Below, one piece after another: positions 1-7,250 of a DNA stretch of 21,161 nt; the stretch's first letter is position 1, and each line of letters starts with the position of its first letter. The notes under the pieces were generated by a model. The model did no database searches and was not told where the DNA came from. It saw nothing but the letters and a program-made list of their open reading frames with translations. Source of the DNA: Deinococcus aquatilis DSM 23025 (lineage in GTDB: Bacteria; Deinococcota; Deinococci; Deinococcales; Deinococcaceae); NCBI RefSeq assembly GCF_000378445.1, contig NZ_KB899762.1:1-21161 (forward strand). Direction: 5' to 3'. The translations under genes and the position numbers were made by a program.

Positions 1-377
1 CCGATCTACACGCCCAGGAGGCCGGTGTGGTCTACCGACTTCGCTGGTCGATTGAATGCACGTTTTCTTCGATGAAATTGCGCGGCTTCGACTTGGAACG
101 CACTGCGATGACCCAGCAGGATCGCCTCGAGCGCCTGTTTGGCATGGTGACGCTCGCCTGGGTGTGGTGCCTGCTTGTCGGCGTGGATGGGGTGCTTCAG
201 CGCCCCATCCAACTCAAGACCCATGGCCGCAAGGCCCTGAGCCTCGTCACCGCTGGTTGGGAACGCCTGGCACACGCACTTCGGTGGAGTCGTCCCGCAC
301 AGGTGACCTTTACGAAGCTTCTCACGACTGGTTTTTCAGCGCCTGACGCGGCTGGAGACCAAGATGTCCAGTACTGA
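1..377 (+). CDS. IS4-family transposase, C-terminal part (partial at window start)
   Basis: The reading frame is open from the first bases of the window and ends at a TGA at 375-377, so only the last ~125 residues are visible. The YREK signature of IS4-family DDE transposases is complete: Y-x2-R-x3-E-x6-K in the segment YRLRWSIECTFSSMK (bases 33-77). Its glutamate is the third catalytic acidic residue of the RNase H-like fold. After it come the usual R/L-rich helices and a basic tail. The N-terminal part with the first two aspartates lies outside the window, so whether the element is intact cannot be judged. The apparent GTG at 27 is an internal valine codon, not the true start. Confidence 0.85.
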   Translation, partial: DLHAQEAGVVYRLRWSIECTFSSMKLRGFDLERTAMTQQDRLERLFGMVTLAWVWCLLVGVDGVLQRPIQLKTHGRKALSLVTAGWERLAHALRWSRPAQVTFTKLLTTGFSAPDAAGDQDVQY

Positions 378-407
378 AATTCCGGGCATTCCAATCCGGT
401 TACCTTA
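1..407 (+). mobile_element. Right part of an IS4-family insertion sequence
   Basis: The element is inferred from the transposase fragment ending at 377. Its outer boundary must lie between 378 and the promoter of the next gene at about 408, but the left end is not in the window, so the terminal inverted repeat and target duplication cannot be identified. The end coordinate is an upper estimate. Confidence 0.5.
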
Positions 408-436
408 TTGAGAATAATTCCTGTTAAGGATAAACT
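408..436 (+). promoter_or_regulatory. Sigma70-type promoter of the VIT-like gene, overlapping a Fur-like half palindrome
   Basis: TTGAGA (408-413) and TAAACT (431-436) are separated by exactly 17 nt, which makes this the best -35/-10 pair in the window. The -10 ends 5 nt before the ATG at 442, so transcription would begin at or beside the start codon. Bases 409-423 resemble a 7-1-7 Fur/Mur operator (TGATAATnATTATCA): six of seven match on the left half, only three on the right, centred on the palindrome GAATAATTC. Metal control would suit the gene's family, but the operator match is weak. Confidence 0.6.
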
Positions 437-441
437 GCCGT

Positions 442-978
442 ATGCCTGATGCCCCTGCCGATCTCCCCTCTGCTGCCCCACCAGTTCAGTCCGCCGGACA
501 CGATCAGGCGTTTATTCTGCAAAAGGTGCAACCTGCCCTGCTGGGTCTGATGGACGGCAGCGTCAGTACCCTGGCTCCGATCTTTGCCACCGCCGGACTG
601 ACGGGCAAGCCGCTGGACGCCTTCTGGGTGGGCCTGGCCGCCAGCGTGGGCGCAGGCATCAGCATGGGGCTGGCCGAGGCCCTCAGCGACGACGGACTGG
701 TCAGTGGTCGCGGCAAGCCCTTTGCACGCGGGGTCATCACGGGCGCGGCCACCATCCTGGGCGGCATGCTGCACACTCTCCCCTTCCTGATTCCCGACCT
801 GCAAACGGCCCTAACGTTGGCCTACGTGGTGGTCGTCATAGAACTGCTGATTATTGCCCTGATTCGCTGGAGCTACATGCACAGCCCACTGCGCCAGACC
901 ATTTTTCAGGTGATCGTGGGCGGCGCAGTGGTCTTTGGTGTGGGCGTCTGGTTGGGCAAACTGGGCGCGGGGGGGTAA
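442..978 (+). CDS. Stand-alone VIT1/CCC1-type membrane transporter (MbfA-like VIT domain)
   Basis: This 178-residue membrane protein has about five hydrophobic segments (near residues 30-55, 60-85, 100-120, 125-147 and 155-175). The [17 protein letters not shown] start, the [14 protein letters not shown] stretch and the [11 protein letters not shown] segment are typical of the VIT domain found at the C-terminus of MbfA iron exporters. Known members move Fe2+ or Mn2+ across membranes. Two usual parts are absent. There is no ferritin-like domain at the N-terminus, only ~25 Pro/Ala-rich residues. The cytoplasmic metal-binding insertion between helices 2 and 3 of plant VIT1 is replaced by a short loop. 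AAGGA at 426-430 could act as a ribosome site, but the promoter suggests a leaderless message. Substrate is inferred. Confidence 0.75.
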   Translation: MPDAPADLPSAAPPVQSAGHDQAFILQKVQPALLGLMDGSVSTLAPIFATAGLTGKPLDAFWVGLAASVGAGISMGLAEALSDDGLVSGRGKPFARGVITGAATILGGMLHTLPFLIPDLQTALTLAYVVVVIELLIIALIRWSYMHSPLRQTIFQVIVGGAVVFGVGVWLGKLGAGG

Positions 979-1005
979 GGGGCATGAAGGCCCACCCCCA
1001 CATCG

Positions 1006-2307
1006 TTATTTGAACGCTGCCCGCTCCGGTTCCGGCAATCTGTAGGCGATCAGCGCACTGGGAATCAGCAGGCTGAGGCTGACCAGAGCGGCGATGGTCG
1101 GGCTGGTGGCATCGGCCAGAGCACCGACCAGGAAGATGAGCAGGCCCGCGAATCCCCACGAAAAACCCATCATGATGGAACTGGCGACGGCCACATGACC
1201 GGGCGCGTATTCCTGCGCCGTGACCACACCCACCGGAATACTGGCGTTTACAGCGGCCCCCACCAGAAAGGTGAGCGGATAAAACCACCAGTTGGCCGGA
1301 CTGCTGAGAATCAGGACCGCAAAGAAGGGAATGGTGGTGAGAATGGCCGCCCGCAGCACCGGAATTCGCCCGATCCGGTCGCTGATGCGCCCACCCACGA
1401 TGCCGCCGATGGCACTGGCGACGGCATACACACCCAGAGTCAGGGCCACTTCCCGCGCCCCGAAACCGCGTGCCAGCAGCATAAAGGGCAACATGGCGTT
1501 GTACCCCATGCTTGCCAGTGAGCGCAGCACCGCCATGCCCCACAGCCACACGATCGGTCCCCGGAAAATCCGCAGATATTCGGCGGCTCCTACGCGCTTG
1601 CTGCTCTGTTTACCGGAAGGAGTCACGGCAAAGGTGATGGCCGCGATAACCGCGCCGATCAGGGCGAACCACGGCAGATGCGTGAGGCCCACGCCTGCAA
1701 ACACTGGCCCCAGCGCCATGCCGCCCGTGCCCCCCGCGCTGAAGATGCTGGCCCACAGCCCACGCTTGTCGGGTGGGCTGTTCTGGGCCACATAGGCCGC
1801 GCCCGCCGGGTGAAAAAAACCGCTGCCGAAGCCTGCCACCGCCACCAACAGCACCAGTGCCCCGAACCACGGCACGAAGCCCATCAGCGTCAGGCCGATG
1901 CCCGTCATCAGGGGGCCGAGGGCAGCGGCATATCGGCGGTCCAGCCTCTCGCCCACAATGCCCAGAAGGGGCTGCATCACACTGCTGGTGAGCGAAAAGA
2001 CGCTGGACAGCAGCGTGACGGCGGCAATGCTGACCCCGAATTTACTTTGCAGGGCTGGTGTCAGGGGCGTAAGCATGGCCCCGTAGGCGTCGTTGATGAA
2101 ATGCCCCGCAGTCACAGCCAGAGCGACGGCGGTGGCCTGCCGGGTCATGGTCTGGGTAAGGGCCTGCGCCGAAGATGAGGAAGCGGGAGCCTGCATGTTC
2201 TGCACCCTACTCCCCTCACTGCTGGCCGCGTGCAGAATGAAGCTCTCTGCTGTCCAGCAGTGCGGGCCAGCCATTTCATCGGTGAGAAGACGGAAGGTCA
2301 TTTTCAT
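1006..2307 (-). CDS. MFS efflux-type transporter, fosmidomycin-resistance (Fsr)-like
   Basis: A 12-helix major facilitator. The first helix carries AGHFINDAYGAMLTPLTPAL, with the H-F-x-N-D signature of the Fsr branch, and helix 5 carries the HPAG motif (GSGFFHPAGAAYVAQ). The loop GGRISDRIGRIP is the classic cytoplasmic motif A in the second half. Members pump small molecules out by proton antiport; the substrate here is unknown. Start choice is open. ATG 2307 has a good ribosome site (GGAAGGTGG, 7 nt away) and gives 433 residues with an unusual ~50-residue polar lead. ATG 2196 has TAGGGT 7 nt upstream, fits leaderless translation and matches the usual family length better. The gene converges on the VIT-like gene with a 27-bp gap and no clear terminator. 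Confidence 0.85.
   Translation of the reverse strand: MKMTFRLLTDEMAGPHCWTAESFILHAASSEGSRVQNMQAPASSSSAQALTQTMTRQATAVALAVTAGHFINDAYGAMLTPLTPALQSKFGVSIAAVTLLSSVFSLTSSVMQPLLGIVGERLDRRYAAALGPLMTGIGLTLMGFVPWFGALVLLVAVAGFGSGFFHPAGAAYVAQNSPPDKRGLWASIFSAGGTGGMALGPVFAGVGLTHLPWFALIGAVIAAITFAVTPSGKQSSKRVGAAEYLRIFRGPIVWLWGMAVLRSLASMGYNAMLPFMLLARGFGAREVALTLGVYAVASAIGGIVGGRISDRIGRIPVLRAAILTTIPFFAVLILSSPANWWFYPLTFLVGAAVNASIPVGVVTAQEYAPGHVAVASSIMMGFSWGFAGLLIFLVGALADATSPTIAALVSLSLLIPSALIAYRLPEPERAAFK
2204..2209 (-). promoter_or_regulatory. Candidate leaderless -10 (TAGGGT) inside the annotated MFS 5' end
   Basis: On the minus strand TAGGGT lies 7 nt before the ATG at 2196, the same geometry as at other genes of this window. 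If it is used, the MFS protein starts at 2196 and the upstream 37 codons are not translated. No -35 is visible. Confidence 0.35.
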
Positions 2308-2408
2308 CGATTTGCCACCTTCCCTCTCCACACTTCACCCACCCCCCATCAAGTAAAAGTCTGAGCTTAATCAGGTGAATTATTTGGTAGAAAGTGGGCG
2401 TTACAGCG

Positions 2409-2414
2409 TAACCT
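2409..2414 (+). promoter_or_regulatory. Candidate leaderless -10 (TAACCT) of the PRTase-like gene
   Basis: TAACCT ends 5 nt before ATG 2420 and no ribosome site precedes that ATG. A poor -35 (TTGGTA at 2384) would have a 19-nt spacer. The -10 overlaps a small palindrome GTTAC-agc-GTAAC (2400-2412), which could be an operator. Confidence 0.4.
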
Positions 2415-2419
2415 GAAGC

Positions 2420-2950
2420 ATGACGCTGAAGTTCCGGGAAGTTATTGCCAACGCTCTTCCTTCGGAGGAAGGCGTCCGGATACGTCTGGCAGGACTAAAA
2501 GCAGAGGGTTGGGCGGAGGTCGCGGGCCGCTTTGGGGCGCTGCTCCCCGAGTTCGATCTGATCGCTGCCCTTCCCGGCGCACAGCAGTTGGCCGACCTGT
2601 TGGGCCGTACACGCGGCGTCCCGACCTTGCACGCTGCACGGTTGGCCGATACAGGCCACTGGACTTTGCTGGATGCCGCCGACCGTACCGCTGGCGAACC
2701 CCTGAGCGGAGAGGTCGTGATCGTCACGGAACACCTGACAGACGGGCTGGCAGAGCTGGAAACGATGTTGCTGTGCGCAACCAGAGGTCTGAAGGTGATT
2801 TCTGTGGTCGCCGCAGTAGAGCGCACCAACGCCGCAGGCCGGATTCGGATAGAACTGCAGGACGTGACGGTACTGTCGGCAGTACAACTGGCCGATACCC
2901 CCACGGGTTTGGTCTTCGAGCGCCGAATACCGCAGCGTATAGCGCACTGA
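2420..2950 (+). CDS. Phosphoribosyltransferase-fold protein with a degenerate PRPP loop
   Basis: A 176-residue soluble protein whose order of elements matches type I phosphoribosyltransferases. FDLIAALPGAQQLADLLG (residues ~46-63) corresponds to the substrate-site segment. GEVVIVTEHLTDGLAELETM (~95-114) sits where the 13-residue PRPP loop lies. AVERTN closes the core. The closest layout is that of adenine phosphoribosyltransferases. The two adjacent acidic residues (consensus VVDDVITTGGT) are replaced by T-E, and the following TTG by LTDG, so PRPP binding is doubtful. It may be a regulator or an inactive paralogue. It is divergent from the MFS gene, with a shared upstream region. Fold assignment is moderate; catalysis is not claimed. 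Confidence 0.6.
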   Translation: MTLKFREVIANALPSEEGVRIRLAGLKAEGWAEVAGRFGALLPEFDLIAALPGAQQLADLLGRTRGVPTLHAARLADTGHWTLLDAADRTAGEPLSGEVVIVTEHLTDGLAELETMLLCATRGLKVISVVAAVERTNAAGRIRIELQDVTVLSAVQLADTPTGLVFERRIPQRIAH

Positions 2951-2989
2951 GGGCTGCCCTAACGGGCTACATGGCCCACAGTTCATGGC

Positions 2990-3541
2990 TTATGACGCCG
3001 TACTCCTTCCCTCTTCTGCCGAATTCAGATCTGCCCGATACTGCCTCAGCGCTGCATTTTCGGCAGGCAGGCGCACCAGCACCAGCAGGGCAGCATTCAG
3101 AACTGTGTACACCAGTGCGGTGCGCCAAGCCCCCACCGACAGCGGCGCGGCGGCAATTTCCAGGGCCACCACCGCGTAATTCGGATGCGGCAAAAGGCGG
3201 AATGGACCACCCGTCACGCGTTTTCCACCGGGCACGATCAGAATGCGGGTATTCCAGTAGCGCCCCAACGTACGAATGACCCAGTACCTCAGCGGCTGTG
3301 CCAGCACGAACAGCGCCAGCATCGGCCACGACACGCGCCCGCCAGACTTGCGGCCTTCCAGCAAGGTGAACAGCATCCAGGTGGGGTGCAGGATAAAAAA
3401 GAGCGGGTAGTGCCCGCGCCCATACTCCACCGCCCCTGCTTGCCGCGCCCAGCGCTCGTTGGCACGGGCCAGCCGCAGTTCCAGCAGCCGCTGCACGGAC
3501 AGGAAGGCCAAGAGGACCGGGGCCAGTTGGCGGTTCTTCAG
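2990..3541 (-). CDS. Isoprenylcysteine carboxyl methyltransferase (ICMT)-family membrane protein, YpbQ-like
   Basis: A small polytopic membrane protein with the ICMT-family C-terminal core: GGPFRLLPHPNYAVVALEIA, in which the HPNY motif binds S-adenosylmethionine, after RYWNTRILIVPG. The AVEYGRGHYPLFFILH stretch is typical of bacterial YpbQ-like members, some of which methylate alkylpyrones; no polyketide synthase is nearby. No ATG or GTG start fits. The first usable conventional start is TTG at 3511, which removes part of helix 1. Reading on upstream gives LKNRQLAPVLLAFLSVQRL back to a CTG at 3539-3541 that overlaps the meaB stop as CTGA. The longer form is reported; if CTG is not used, the gene is 2990-3511. 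It is the last gene of the purM-phosphatase-meaB group. Confidence 0.75.
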   Translation of the reverse strand: MKNRQLAPVLLAFLSVQRLLELRLARANERWARQAGAVEYGRGHYPLFFILHPTWMLFTLLEGRKSGGRVSWPMLALFVLAQPLRYWVIRTLGRYWNTRILIVPGGKRVTGGPFRLLPHPNYAVVALEIAAAPLSVGAWRTALVYTVLNAALLVLVRLPAENAALRQYRADLNSAEEGRSTAS

Positions 3542-4506
3542 AGAGATGCACCACCCAGCAAGACATCGGCAGCAGCGTCGGCATCCAGTTCGCCGCGTGC
3601 GACGCGGGCATAAAGGTCGGCGCTCGTGTCGCGGGCGCGGCGCAGCAACCGCTCCTGCACCAGCGAACGTACCTCGAATTCGGCGCGGTGGGTGCGGCGC
3701 TCGCGCAGTCCTGCCGCGCCGAGGTGGGCACGGTGGGCCTGCACCGCCGCGACGAGTTCGGGGATGCCCTGACCCGCACCCGCCACGGTTTTCTGAACCG
3801 GAGCAAACCAGGTGTGCTCATCGTGTGCGCCGAGACCCTGTGCGGCCAAGAGTTCGCGCACCGTGCGGTCTGCTCCGGGCAGGTCGGCCTTGTTGACGGC
3901 AATCACGTCAGCAATTTCCATGATTCCGGCCTTGAACGCCTGCACGCCGTCACCGCCCGCCGGGGTCAGCACCAGCAACGTATGGTCGCAGGCCGAGGCC
4001 ACATCGACTTCCGATTGCCCCACGCCCACCGTTTCCAGAATGACCCAGTCGAAGCCCGCGCCTTCCAGCAGGGCCAGCACCTGCATCGTGCGGGCAGATA
4101 GGCCACCCAGCGCCCCCCGACTGGCAAGTGAACGCACGAACACGCCCTCGTCGGCGTGATGGCGCAGCATTCGGATGCGGTCGCCCAGAATCGCGCCGCC
4201 CGAATAGGGGCTGCTGGGATCGACGGCCACCACCGCCACCCGCTGCCCCATCCCGCGCAGGTGGGCAATCAGGGCGTCGGTCAGGGTGCTTTTGCCGCTG
4301 CCGGGGCTGCCCGTGATGCCCAGGACGATGCCCGGTTTCTGGGCGGCCTGTTCGCGTGCAGCCCGCAGCAGAGGCCGCGCCGCAGGCAGGCCAGCCTCGG
4401 CCAGCGTGACGGCGCGGGAGAGGGCACGCAGGTCGCCGGAGCGGAAGCGGGCCTCAAGGGAGGATGGCGGGGTGTCGGATGTGGGGTGTGGATCGTGGGC
4501 AGACAT
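3538..4506 (-). CDS. meaB: Methylmalonyl-CoA mutase-associated GTPase MeaB (ArgK family)
   Basis: A G3E-class P-loop GTPase of 322 residues, close to the usual ~330. Visible motifs are Walker A GSPGSGKS (66-73), DPSSPYSGGAILGDRIRM (97-113), which is diagnostic for MeaB/ArgK, ILETVGVGQSEVD (156-168, containing switch II) and NKAD (205-208) for guanine specificity. MeaB guards adenosylcobalamin-dependent methylmalonyl-CoA mutase, gating cofactor loading and replacing damaged cofactor. The mutase genes are not in the window. ATG 4506 was chosen because MSAHDP... gives a normal length. A TTG at 4548 would add 14 residues with no better ribosome site. It lies downstream of the histidine phosphatase (67-bp gap) and overlaps the ICMT-like gene. 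Confidence 0.92.
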   Translation of the reverse strand: MSAHDPHPTSDTPPSSLEARFRSGDLRALSRAVTLAEAGLPAARPLLRAAREQAAQKPGIVLGITGSPGSGKSTLTDALIAHLRGMGQRVAVVAVDPSSPYSGGAILGDRIRMLRHHADEGVFVRSLASRGALGGLSARTMQVLALLEGAGFDWVILETVGVGQSEVDVASACDHTLLVLTPAGGDGVQAFKAGIMEIADVIAVNKADLPGADRTVRELLAAQGLGAHDEHTWFAPVQKTVAGAGQGIPELVAAVQAHRAHLGAAGLRERRTHRAEFEVRSLVQERLLRRARDTSADLYARVARGELDADAAADVLLGGASL

Positions 4507-4573
4507 AACTAAATGCTCTGGGTGCCGGAAAAGCGGGGGCCGCTGCAAGTTCTCCGGGCCACGCTCTGAAACC

Positions 4574-5302
4574 TCATTGCGCTTGCCCCAGCACGTCGTC
4601 GGCTTCGGTGGCCTCGATCAGATCTTCAAGGTGCGCGTCGTCATTAAATCCCAGCAGGGTGCCGCTGTTGTGGCCCAGCAGCACGCGGGTAATGCTGGTG
4701 TTGGTGACGCTCAGACGTGCCCAGGCATTGGCAGGCACGCCGCCCAGAGCCAATCCGACGGCCACGCGTACCACGCCGCCGTGTGTGAAGACCAGCACCC
4801 GCCCGCCTGGATGCCGCGCCCGCAGGCGGTCGAATGCTGCGCCGCAGCGAGTGAACAGGTCTTCCATACTCTCGCCGCCGGGTCTGCGGGTGCCCCAGGG
4901 TTCCTGAATCAGGCTACTGAGGTAATCGGGGAAACGGGCGCGAATATCGGCAATGACGAGGCCCGAAAGCTCACCCACGTCGATTTCACGCAGTCCGGGA
5001 TCGGCCTGTACGGGTGGATTGCCCAGCAAGCGCTCGGCCACCGCTTCCCCCGTCTGTGAGGCCCGCACGAGGTCGCTGGTATAGACGGCATCGAAGTGCA
5101 GCCCGGTCAGGCGCTCGGCAAGGCTGGCGGCCTGCAAAATCCCGATATGGCTCAGGGGTACATCGGTCTGACCCTGATAGCGCCCATCGGCATTCCAGGT
5201 GCTTTCGCCGTGCCGAATGACCCAGAACTCTGTGGCGGTCGCGCGGTCTGGAGGCGTAAAGCCGAAAGGCGCGAGGCGTCTGCGCGGTTGGTCGGAACTC
5301 AA
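4574..5302 (-). CDS. Histidine phosphatase family protein (phosphoglycerate mutase/CobC-like)
   Basis: The catalytic RHGES box has its phospho-accepting histidine at about residue 31, followed by TWNADGRYQGQTDVPLS and the VYTSDLVRASQT segment. The second catalytic histidine lies in VLVFTHGGVVRV. Branch members dephosphorylate diverse small molecules (3-phosphoglycerate, alpha-ribazole phosphate, nucleotides, sugar phosphates), and the sequence does not fix the substrate. A cobamide-related role would suit the neighbouring meaB but is only a guess. The start is TTG 5302, which overlaps the purM stop as TTGA; GGGGTGAG lies ~5 nt before it as a ribosome site inside the purM end. Longer in-frame readings overlap purM and have no support. 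Length is 242 residues. Confidence 0.85.
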   Translation of the reverse strand: MSSDQPRRRLAPFGFTPPDRATATEFWVIRHGESTWNADGRYQGQTDVPLSHIGILQAASLAERLTGLHFDAVYTSDLVRASQTGEAVAERLLGNPPVQADPGLREIDVGELSGLVIADIRARFPDYLSSLIQEPWGTRRPGGESMEDLFTRCGAAFDRLRARHPGGRVLVFTHGGVVRVAVGLALGGVPANAWARLSVTNTSITRVLLGHNSGTLLGFNDDAHLEDLIEATEADDVLGQAQ

Positions 5303-6411
5303 GAACTCACCCCGATCAGCCCGTCTCCGACCCTGCCATCTGCAAACTCCACGCCGCTGCCCTCGGTCATTTCCCCGATAATCCACGGAGTTTCCCCGGC
5401 GGCGCTGAGGGCTGCAAGGGCCGCTTCAGCCTGCGCGGCGGGCAAGATGAACAGGAACCCGACGCCCATGTTGAGGGCACGGAAGCCCTCTGCACGGGAC
5501 ACGTTGCCGCGTTCCAGGATCAGCTCAAACAGGGGCGGAACCGTCCAGGAGGCCGTATCCACGCGCATTCCCACGCCTTCCGGGAAGATGCGCGGAGGAT
5601 TTTCGACCAGGCCGCCGCCCGTGATGTGGGCCATGCCGCGCACATCGATGTCGGCGGCGGTGAGGGCATCGAAAGCAGCGCCATAAGCGCGGTGCGGAAT
5701 GGGCAGCACCTCGGCCAGAGACTGCCCCCCCAGATCGGCGCGGGCTTCCTGCCAGTCCAGGCCGTCCAGCGCCATGCGGGCCAGGCTGAAACCGTTGGTA
5801 TGCAGGCCGCTGCTGGGCAGGGCGATCACGGCGTCACCGGGCACAATGCGCGAGCCGTCGATGAGTTTGGGCCGGTCTACGACCCCCACAATCGTTCCCA
5901 CGATATCGAGTTCACCCTCGACGTACACCCCTGGCATTTCGGCAGTTTCGCCGCCCAGCAGGGCCACGCCCAGCGCCTCACACGCCTCTGCCGCGCCCGT
6001 GACCACGTCGGCCACCGCTTCGGGCCGCAGCACGCCCATCGCCACGTAATCCAGGAAGAACAGAGGCCGTGCGCCCTGCACCAGAATATCGTTGGCACAG
6101 TGGTTCACGATGTCTGCGCCCAGCCCTTTATACTTGCCCGCCCGCACCGCGACCTTGGTTTTGGTGCCCACCCCATCGGTAGAAGCCACCAACACCGGAT
6201 CGGTCATGGGCTGGCCGTCTGCTCCCAGGAACTGTGCCCGGAACAGCCCGCCAAAGCCGCCGATGCCGCCCAGTACGGCAGGCGTGTGCGTGCGTGCCAC
6301 CGCACCTTTCATCAGGGCCACAGCCCGGTGTCCGGCGTCAATGCTCACGCCTGCGCGTTCATATGCGGAGCCTGTCTGTGCCTGCTGCCCCGCTTGCATG
6401 TCTTCCGTCAT
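5299..6411 (-). CDS. purM: Phosphoribosylformylglycinamidine cyclo-ligase (AIR synthetase)
   Basis: PurM converts FGAM to aminoimidazole ribotide with ATP in de novo purine synthesis. Typical segments are present: YERAGVSIDAG at the N-terminus, GGIGGFGGLF, STDGVGTKTKVA (binding of the ATP phosphates), NDILVQGARPLFFLDY, GGETAEMPG and the ITGGGLVENPPRI stretch. ATG 6411 has GGGAGGATC directly upstream, a strong ribosome site at short spacing, and gives 370 residues, slightly longer than the usual ~345. It is followed by the phosphatase with a 4-nt overlap. A TAGACT-like -10 is visible in the gap before it, so it may have its own promoter. Confidence 0.95.
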   Translation of the reverse strand: MTEDMQAGQQAQTGSAYERAGVSIDAGHRAVALMKGAVARTHTPAVLGGIGGFGGLFRAQFLGADGQPMTDPVLVASTDGVGTKTKVAVRAGKYKGLGADIVNHCANDILVQGARPLFFLDYVAMGVLRPEAVADVVTGAAEACEALGVALLGGETAEMPGVYVEGELDIVGTIVGVVDRPKLIDGSRIVPGDAVIALPSSGLHTNGFSLARMALDGLDWQEARADLGGQSLAEVLPIPHRAYGAAFDALTAADIDVRGMAHITGGGLVENPPRIFPEGVGMRVDTASWTVPPLFELILERGNVSRAEGFRALNMGVGFLFILPAAQAEAALAALSAAGETPWIIGEMTEGSGVEFADGRVGDGLIGVSS

Positions 6412-6508
6412 GATCCTCCCGCCCGCGCCGCCGCCCGCTTGCCACCAAGCTTGGGCTGTGCGCCGCAACCGTGAGGCAGTCTACCTGACAGAAGAATGAC
6501 CGGGCAGT

Positions 6509-7243
6509 TTAGGCACCGGGGGGCTGATCCGCCTGAGCAACCGCAGTGGCCCGCGCTGCCCGCCGCCTGCCTATCCAGGTGCGCCAACCCGCCACCACCG
6601 CCACCACCACAGACAGGACGCCCAGGCCCCACAGCATTCGCGACGTGGACCCAGACAGCCAGATCACCAACAGCGTGACTGGAAACGCGCCCATCGCTGT
6701 GGCAAGCAGGAAGGGGCGAAACGGCATCCTGACTGCGCCAGCCACCAGATTCATCACGTCTGCACTCAGGATGGGCATCAGGCGCACCATCAGCACGCCC
6801 TGAACACCATATTTCTGAGCAAAGTCTTGGGCACGGGTGCTCGCGCGGTGGCCTGCCAGCGTGCGAATCAGGCGCTCGCCCACGCCGCGCCCCAGCCAGT
6901 AGCCCGCCACCGCGCCCAGCAACGTACCTGCATAGACAATAAAAAAGCCCTCGACAGGGCCGTAGGCGCGGGCAGTTACGGCAGTCATGACCAGTGCGGG
7001 CAATACGGGCAGCACCGCCTGGACCACAAACGCCGCGATCAGGGCCAGCGGGCCAGCCCACCCCAGCCCGTCTACCCAGGCGTGCGTGACCGCCGGATCG
7101 GAGGAGCGCAGGGCTGCATAACCCGCCGCAAAAAATGCCCGGACTTCTGGAATAAGAAAAAGACTGCCCAGCAAGGCCAGTACGCCGCCCAACAGCAAAA
7201 ACCGCAGGTAGGCAGGCGCACGGGCAGAAGTGGCAGATGACAT
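6509..7243 (-). CDS. TVP38/TMEM64 (SNARE-associated/VTT domain) membrane protein
   Basis: A 244-residue integral membrane protein with about five or six hydrophobic segments. The VTT-domain core is visible in VLPVLPALVMTAVTARAYGP, then GTLLGAVAGYWLGRGVGERL, and later KYGVQGVLMVRLMPILSADVMNLVAGAVRMPF. The last matches the family's R-x-x-P-x-x-x-x-D/N-x-x-N region. Bacterial members of this DedA-like superfamily are thought to move lipids or act in envelope homeostasis; the substrate here is unknown. ATG 7243 is preferred over the longer reading because TAGACT ends 7 nt upstream (leaderless pattern) and the longer N-terminus is not membrane-like. It is divergent from the prenyl synthase and 97 bp from purM. 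Confidence 0.85.
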   Translation of the reverse strand: MSSATSARAPAYLRFLLLGGVLALLGSLFLIPEVRAFFAAGYAALRSSDPAVTHAWVDGLGWAGPLALIAAFVVQAVLPVLPALVMTAVTARAYGPVEGFFIVYAGTLLGAVAGYWLGRGVGERLIRTLAGHRASTRAQDFAQKYGVQGVLMVRLMPILSADVMNLVAGAVRMPFRPFLLATAMGAFPVTLLVIWLSGSTSRMLWGLGVLSVVVAVVAGWRTWIGRRRAARATAVAQADQPPGA

Positions 7244-7250
7244 CTGGGGC

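Noticed and set aside
979..1005. GGGC-ATGAAG-GCCC between the VIT-like and MFS genes as a terminator
   Set aside because: The stem has only four base pairs and no T-tract, too weak to call.
2956..2967. GCCC-TAAC-GGGC between the convergent PRTase-like and ICMT-like genes as a terminator
   Set aside because: A four-pair stem without a T-run; cannot be told from chance at this G+C.
2967..3902. Long minus-strand open frame over the ICMT-like gene and the end of meaB
   Set aside because: It is out of frame with two well-supported genes on the same strand and its translation is Arg/Pro/Ala-rich low-complexity sequence typical of high-G+C shadows.
4485..4500. GTGTGGATCGTGGG near the meaB start, resembling the heptamer array
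   Set aside because: Only one full GTGGATC unit is present and it lies in coding sequence; a chance match.
5626..6474. Plus-strand open frame opposite purM
   Set aside because: Antisense shadow of purM, with no domain or ribosome site. PurM motifs on the other strand are unambiguous.
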